A stretch of 9,936 bases of DNA, from positions 1 through 9,936 of the forward strand of contig DANS01000001.1 in the NCBI GenBank assembly GCA_002497345.1. Reading direction: 5' to 3'. The position numbers and the translations under genes were made by a program. Of the stretch, positions 6,238 to 9,936 are shown in pieces. The first letter of the stretch is position 1. The number at the start of each line of letters is the position of its first letter. The notes beneath the pieces are model-generated. The model was not told where the DNA came from, did no database searches, and worked only from the letters and a program-made list of their open reading frames with translations. This DNA comes from Thermoproteus sp. UBA157. Lineage in GTDB: Archaea; Thermoproteota; Thermoprotei; Thermoproteales; Thermoproteaceae.

Positions 6238-7352
6238 TTAAGGTCGAGCCGATTCCTCTATCGGTTCCCTACGTCCAGACGGATTCCGAGGCGTCGTGGG
6301 CCGAATCCTGGAGCAGGCAGTTGTTGGTCAAGGTGTGCGCCGAGGACGGCGTCTGCGGCGTGGGCGAGGTGTTCGTGAACACGTCGGATCACGCCCCCTA
6401 TCTAGCGCTCATCGAGGAGGCCGGCCGACACATAGTCGGCGCCGAGGACTCCCCAAACTCTGCCAGGCATATCCTCGAGAGGAAGCTCTATCCGATCGGA
6501 AGATCGGGCATAGTGGAGTCGGTCATAGGAGGCATAGACGTCGCTCTCTATGACCTAAACGCCAAGAGACAAGGCATTCCCCTACATAGAATGCTGGGGG
6601 GCAAGCTCAGAGATAGGGTCAAGGCCTACGCGAGCTTGGCCAGATACAAGGACTGCCGCAGCGTGGAGAAGGCGGTGGAGTACTCCTTGGCCAGAGGCTT
6701 CATAGCAGTGAAGCTACACCAACACGGCGAGGACGTGTTGGACTGCGTGACGGCTATCAGGAGGGATCTGGGCTACGGGTTCGAGCTGATGGTGGACCTC
6801 AACGCGACACTGAGCTTGAGGGGCGCGTTGAGGGTGTTGCCCAAGCTCGAGAGGTTCGAGATATCGTGGGTCGAGGAGCCCATATGGCCCCCCGAGGACT
6901 ACAAGGCCCTCGGCAGATTGTCGAGGGGCGTGTCGATACCCATAGCCGCCGGGGAGAACGAATACACGTTATACGGCTTTCTGAAGCTCATAGAGGAGGG
7001 CGGGATCTCCATAGTTCAGCCCGACTTAGCTAAGGCCGGAGGCCTCACTAAGATGGCGAAGATCGCCGCGCTAGCGGAGGCCGAGGGCACTCTCTTGATC
7101 CCCCATTGTCGCCCCCACTCCCTCTGGGTCAACATAATGACCACCGCCCATTTCGTGTCGACGCTACCCTACGAGTCGATGGTCGAGGTATCGCCAACGC
7201 CGCCTCGCCAGGAGCCCTTCGTTGAGCCGATTGTCGTCGAGGATGGATCGATAAAGATACCCGATGTGCCGGGGATCGGAGTTAAGGACGACGGCTGGTT
7301 CCACCTATTCCCGCCCCGTAAAGGCCCCATAGTGGATTTCCAGAGCAGGTAG
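6228..7352 (+). CDS. Enolase-superfamily sugar-acid dehydratase (mandelate racemase/muconate lactonizing group)
   Basis: A 374-residue enzyme with an N-terminal capping domain (about 1-125) and a barrel domain. The barrel carries Lys162 in VKLHQ as the strand-2 base, metal ligands Asp190 (MVDLN), Glu216 (VEEP) and Glu243 (GEN), and the Asp266/His293 dyad (QPDLAKAGG and LIPHC). This set is that of acid-sugar dehydratases such as galactonate/gluconate dehydratases, which abstract the proton alpha to the carboxylate and yield 2-keto-3-deoxy sugar acids. The second position of the usual KxK is His164 rather than Lys, as DgoD has Asn there. The gene has its own TATA box and a palindrome over its start; it diverges from the GntR gene and is followed 40 bases later by the GH116 gene. 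Exact substrate not assignable; gluconate/galactonate or another aldonate is most likely. Confidence 0.88.
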   Translation: MRIVKVEPIPLSVPYVQTDSEASWAESWSRQLLVKVCAEDGVCGVGEVFVNTSDHAPYLALIEEAGRHIVGAEDSPNSARHILERKLYPIGRSGIVESVIGGIDVALYDLNAKRQGIPLHRMLGGKLRDRVKAYASLARYKDCRSVEKAVEYSLARGFIAVKLHQHGEDVLDCVTAIRRDLGYGFELMVDLNATLSLRGALRVLPKLERFEISWVEEPIWPPEDYKALGRLSRGVSIPIAAGENEYTLYGFLKLIEEGGISIVQPDLAKAGGLTKMAKIAALAEAEGTLLIPHCRPHSLWVNIMTTAHFVSTLPYESMVEVSPTPPRQEPFVEPIVVEDGSIKIPDVPGIGVKDDGWFHLFPPRKGPIVDFQSR

Positions 7353-7364
7353 TACACACATCAC

Positions 7365-7373
7365 AATTATAAT
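7365..7373 (+). promoter_or_regulatory. TATA box for the GH116 glycosidase gene
   Basis: AATTATAAT in the 40-bp gap after the dehydratase gene, centred about 24 bases before the ATG at 7393. It implies an independent leaderless transcript in addition to any read-through from the upstream gene. Confidence 0.55.
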
Positions 7374-7384
7374 ATGCGCCGCAT
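7374..7384. promoter_or_regulatory. ATGCG-C-CGCAT inverted repeat between TATA box and start: candidate operator
   Basis: Five-base arms ATGCG and CGCAT flank a single C immediately downstream of the GH116 TATA box. The arms match the core of the palindrome at the dehydratase start (6226-6237), but the distance from the TATA box differs (about 10 against about 27 bases). A shared regulator is plausible but unproven. Confidence 0.35.
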
Positions 7385-7392
7385 GGGTCCAC

Positions 7393-9375
7393 ATGAGGCC
7401 TAAGTTGGGGCAAGCAATCCCCCTGGGCGGTATCGGCGCCGGCTATATTGCGTTCGACGCGGATCTAACGATCGAGAGAGCGGCCATGTTCAACGATTGG
7501 TCCAACCCCATGAGGATTATCCGCGGCTTTCACCTCGTCGTGCTAGGCGATGAGCCCCTCTTCTTGCAGGGCAATCCGGGAAGAAACGTGGAGGCTCCGC
7601 CCGATTACCTCAAGGCGGAGATAGTCGACGTAGACGCCTTGTGGCCTAGAATCGTTTATAGGTTCAAAGGACCTGTGGAGGAGGTAGAGATATACACGCC
7701 CATAATCGCCGGCGATCTCAAGAACTCCTCGTTGCCCCTCGTATATGTGAAGGTGAGGGGCAACGCGACGGTGGCCCTCTCGTTTCCCAATTTGACTGGC
7801 AGAAGATATGGCAGAGCTAACTTCTCGGTGAGGAGAAGCGTATCGGGCGTTCTCATGACTAATTTGAGGGCCTCCCAGTGCGACCCAGCTCAAGGCGAGA
7901 TATTCATAGGCTGCGTTGGTTGCAACACTTACGCGGGATACTCGGTGTATGTACCCTCTGGCCGCGGCATGACGGAGGACATATCAGTATTTCGCCATTT
8001 GAAGGACTTGACGGATCCTGGGGCGTATTACATAGAGAAATACGCGAGGGAGGAGATAGCCGGAATCGTCTGGAAGGACGTCAAGGGCGAGGACCTCTTC
8101 GTGATAACTTGGTTCGCGAGGGGCAAGCCCTACAACTATCCTTACGGCCACTACTACGAAAACTTCTTCCAAGACGCGGTGAGCATAGCCGAATACGCGT
8201 TGGCCAACAAGCTCGAGCCGCGCATACCGGCCGACGCCGAGGGTTGGCTCGGCGATGCGCTGCGCAATAGTTTGTACGTTCTATCCGCCACCTCTTGGCT
8301 GACTAAGGACGGCAGGTTTGCGCTTTACGAGACTCCGTTCATAGCGCCCTTGATGAACACGATCGGCTCCATGACGTGGGACGGTGCCGGCTTCGCGTTG
8401 TTAGAGCTCTTCCCGGATTTGGTGGTCCGATCTGACGAGCTGTTTGCCAAATACAGGAGAGGGGGCGAGATACCTCACGATTACGGCGAGGAGAGCATAG
8501 AGGACCCCATATATGGGGCTACCTACCTCACCCCTTGGAAGGACCTCGCGTCTACGTGGATACTCATGATATATCGCGATTATTACTACACAAGCGATAT
8601 CTCCGTGCTTAAGAGGAATATAGACGCCATGAAGAGCGCCGTCGATTGGCTCATGGCCCTAGACAACGATGGCGATTGTGTGCCGGATTCCCAAGGAAGA
8701 AACGACAACTCATACGACGGCTCGAACATGTTCGGCAGATCATCTTACGTGGCATCTCTATTCCTTTGCGCGCTGACTGCGTTTATAAAATCGCTTGAGA
8801 CGTTAGGGTTGCCCGTCGATGAGAGGTACAAGAAGTGCCTCGAAAAGGGCAAGAAGTCCTTTGAGGAGCTGTGGAACGGGCGGTACTTCGTGGCGTGGAA
8901 GCGCGGGGATCAGGTGAAGGACACGTGTATGAGCTCGCAGTTGCTTGGCCAGTTCTGGTGCGACATGTTGGACCTGCCCCCCATAACGGATGAACGGAAG
9001 ATAAGAACTGCACTCATGAGCATATACGAACTGGGCCGTAGAGCGTCCAGATACTGCGTGCCCAACTCGGTCACCCCAGACGGCAAACCCGACGAGGAGA
9101 CCCCCCAGCTACGCTCTTGTTGGACCAGGGTGAACTTCGCCTTGGCGGCCCACATGATCTTAAGGGGTCTCGAGGATGAGGGCCTCGCGTTGGCTGAGAG
9201 GGAGTGGAGGACCATAAGCGATATCAACCCGTGGAATATAAACTCCCGGATAGACGCCGTGACAGGCGAAAACGTGGGGCTGCAGTACTACATAAGCAGC
9301 CCCACCGTGTGGCTGGTCTATCTCGCCAAGAGGAAAAAGCTGGGTCTTTGGCCACGCAATAGGGCTAGCGCCTAA
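7393..9375 (+). CDS. GH116 beta-glycosidase (beta-glucosidase/xylosidase type)
   Basis: A 660-residue member of glycoside hydrolase family 116, relatives of human GBA2 and the Sulfolobus beta-glucosidase/xylosidase. The N-terminal beta-sandwich begins with the signature IPLGGIGAG (9-17); the catalytic (alpha/alpha)6 domain fills the C-terminal half. Glu313 in LYETP matches the family nucleophile and Asp442 in SYDGSNMFGRSSY the acid/base, 129 residues apart as expected. GEIPHDYG (358-365) and the Ca-site-like DNDGDCVPD (424-432) are conserved family features. No signal peptide is present, so it should act in the cytosol on imported oligosaccharides, fitting the transporter at the left of the window. 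Ten Cys, including CVGC at 174-177, may form disulfides, which are common in cytosolic proteins of these archaea. Substrate glucose or xylose glycosides by family; not proven. Confidence 0.93.
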   Translation: MRPKLGQAIPLGGIGAGYIAFDADLTIERAAMFNDWSNPMRIIRGFHLVVLGDEPLFLQGNPGRNVEAPPDYLKAEIVDVDALWPRIVYRFKGPVEEVEIYTPIIAGDLKNSSLPLVYVKVRGNATVALSFPNLTGRRYGRANFSVRRSVSGVLMTNLRASQCDPAQGEIFIGCVGCNTYAGYSVYVPSGRGMTEDISVFRHLKDLTDPGAYYIEKYAREEIAGIVWKDVKGEDLFVITWFARGKPYNYPYGHYYENFFQDAVSIAEYALANKLEPRIPADAEGWLGDALRNSLYVLSATSWLTKDGRFALYETPFIAPLMNTIGSMTWDGAGFALLELFPDLVVRSDELFAKYRRGGEIPHDYGEESIEDPIYGATYLTPWKDLASTWILMIYRDYYYTSDISVLKRNIDAMKSAVDWLMALDNDGDCVPDSQGRNDNSYDGSNMFGRSSYVASLFLCALTAFIKSLETLGLPVDERYKKCLEKGKKSFEELWNGRYFVAWKRGDQVKDTCMSSQLLGQFWCDMLDLPPITDERKIRTALMSIYELGRRASRYCVPNSVTPDGKPDEETPQLRSCWTRVNFALAAHMILRGLEDEGLALAEREWRTISDINPWNINSRIDAVTGENVGLQYYISSPTVWLVYLAKRKKLGLWPRNRASA

Positions 9376-9376
9376 C

Positions 9377-9664
9377 GCGTAGATGGCCTTCGCCTGGTCG
9401 CTGGTGGGCAGAGGCCCCCGAGGCCATGATCGCCTCGACTCCCTCCGGAGTGGCGGACACCTCCTCCAGGGGGCGGACCATTTCCTTTGCTTGTAGAGGC
9501 GTCTCATAGCCGCTCCGCAGAGAACAACTCCGCGGCTAGGTTGCTCCTGGCGTCAGCTCCGCGCCCAGCGGCGTTATGGCCCCTAACAGCGCCTTCGCCG
9601 CATTTCCGCAGAAGGCGGCTGGCCTAATCGCCTGGGCCATGGCCCAGCAGCTGGGCTTCAGGCT
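9377..9664 (-). pseudogene. Decayed coding fragment on the minus strand
   Basis: The minus strand reads as coding-like sequence with purine-rich first codon positions: AKALLGAITPLGAEL (about 9596-9552), then PLQAKEMVRPLEEVSATPEG (about 9499-9440) in the same frame. That frame is broken by TAG at 9536-9538 and bounded upstream by TAA at 9665-9667; between them NLAAELFSAERL is better read in another frame (9542-9507), implying indels. No start codon and no known family can be assigned. It runs up to the end of the GH116 gene. The alternative is that this is non-coding GC-rich sequence whose open stretches are chance. Confidence 0.35.
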
Positions 9665-9671
9665 TTAGTAG

Positions 9672-9936
9672 AACCAAGCCGCCGAGGCTGAGATTGCGCA
9701 AAGGAGGGTCGTCTGGGTTCTTAAAGGCGAATTGACAGACATAGTGGCAAGGGCGTTGGCGTCTGCCGGGACTAAGGCCAGCGTCTTGAAGAACGAAACG
9801 GTGTGGAGTTCGGCGTGAGAGCAAGGCGGAGGGACAAGCCGGAGCAAGAGGAAAGGGCCTACCGCCGTCTGGTAATCGAGTATCAGCCCCCGAGGCCTTC
9901 GACCGCGCCGTCGAGGCGCTCGAGCGCGTCGGCTTC
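9672..9936 (+). pseudogene. Decayed coding fragment on the plus strand, running off the window
   Basis: Following tandem stops (TAGTAG, 9666-9671), three plus-strand frames give coding-like protein in succession: AEAEIAQRRVVWVLKGELTD (9681-9740) up to TGA at 9816; then GVEFGVRARRRDKPEQEERA (9800-9859) and YRRLVIEYQ in a second frame; then PEAFDRAVEALERVGF (9889-9936) in a third. This order fits one gene disrupted by frameshifts and nonsense changes. From memory the style recalls the PaREP2-type repeat proteins of Thermoproteaceae, but this is a weak impression. The 3' end is outside the window. Confidence 0.4.

Noticed and set aside
9160..9507. Minus-strand open frame of 115 codons crossing the GH116 3' end
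   Set aside because: Most of it is antisense to the conserved GH116 C-terminus. The coding-like signal at 9376-9505 is in a different minus-strand frame.
9624..9847. Two overlapping minus-strand open frames of 60-66 codons
   Set aside because: Composition is Pro/Arg/Leu-rich and they conflict with the better plus-strand reading of the same bases; they look like antisense shadows of the decayed gene.
1..9936. CRISPR arrays, tRNA or rRNA genes, insertion sequences
   Set aside because: No regularly spaced direct repeats, no cloverleaf-like segment, no rRNA-like stretch and no transposase or terminal inverted repeats were seen in reading both strands.

Overview
The window reads as chromosomal DNA from a hyperthermophilic crenarchaeon, most likely a Thermoproteus-like member of the Thermoproteales (inference). 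Supporting signs are the GC-rich coding sequence (over 50% by eye), Arg codons dominated by AGG/AGA, abundant ATA (Ile), short AT-rich promoters whose TATA boxes lie about 25 bases before start codons (leaderless transcription), ATGA overlaps between co-transcribed genes, and archaeal-style protein families (GH116 glycosidase, split UxaA dehydratase, Opp-type permeases).

Layout. Positions 1-1783 (+) hold the end of an Opp/Dpp-type ABC importer operon: a 5'-truncated DppB-like permease, a complete DppC-like permease, and a 58-residue two-helix membrane protein, joined by ATGA overlaps. Convergent to it, 1785-3979 (-) is a two-gene operon of an aldehyde dehydrogenase followed by an overlapping short-chain dehydrogenase whose catalytic Ser is Ala. 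A compact AT-rich divergent promoter (about 3980-4075) separates it from a split UxaA-type dehydratase (SAF small subunit plus large subunit, 4076-5544, +). Abutting it stop-to-stop is a FadR-subfamily GntR regulator (5545-6174, -), which shares a 53-bp divergent promoter with an enolase-superfamily dehydratase (6228-7352, +). Next is a cytosolic GH116 beta-glycosidase (7393-9375, +) with its own TATA box. The last 561 bases (9376-9936) hold no intact gene; both strands carry fragments of coding-like sequence broken by stops and frame changes, read here as decayed genes.

How it fits together (inference). The genes form a sugar/sugar-acid utilisation island: Opp-type uptake of an oligosaccharide, cytosolic hydrolysis by GH116, oxidation of the sugar or a breakdown aldehyde by the SDR and the aldehyde dehydrogenase, and dehydration of sugar acids by two unrelated dehydratases (enolase superfamily and UxaA), with a GntR/FadR regulator probably sensing a sugar-acid intermediate. 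No aldolase or kinase is in the window, so the pathway is incomplete here and the substrate cannot be named. Palindromes inside three promoters are candidate operators.
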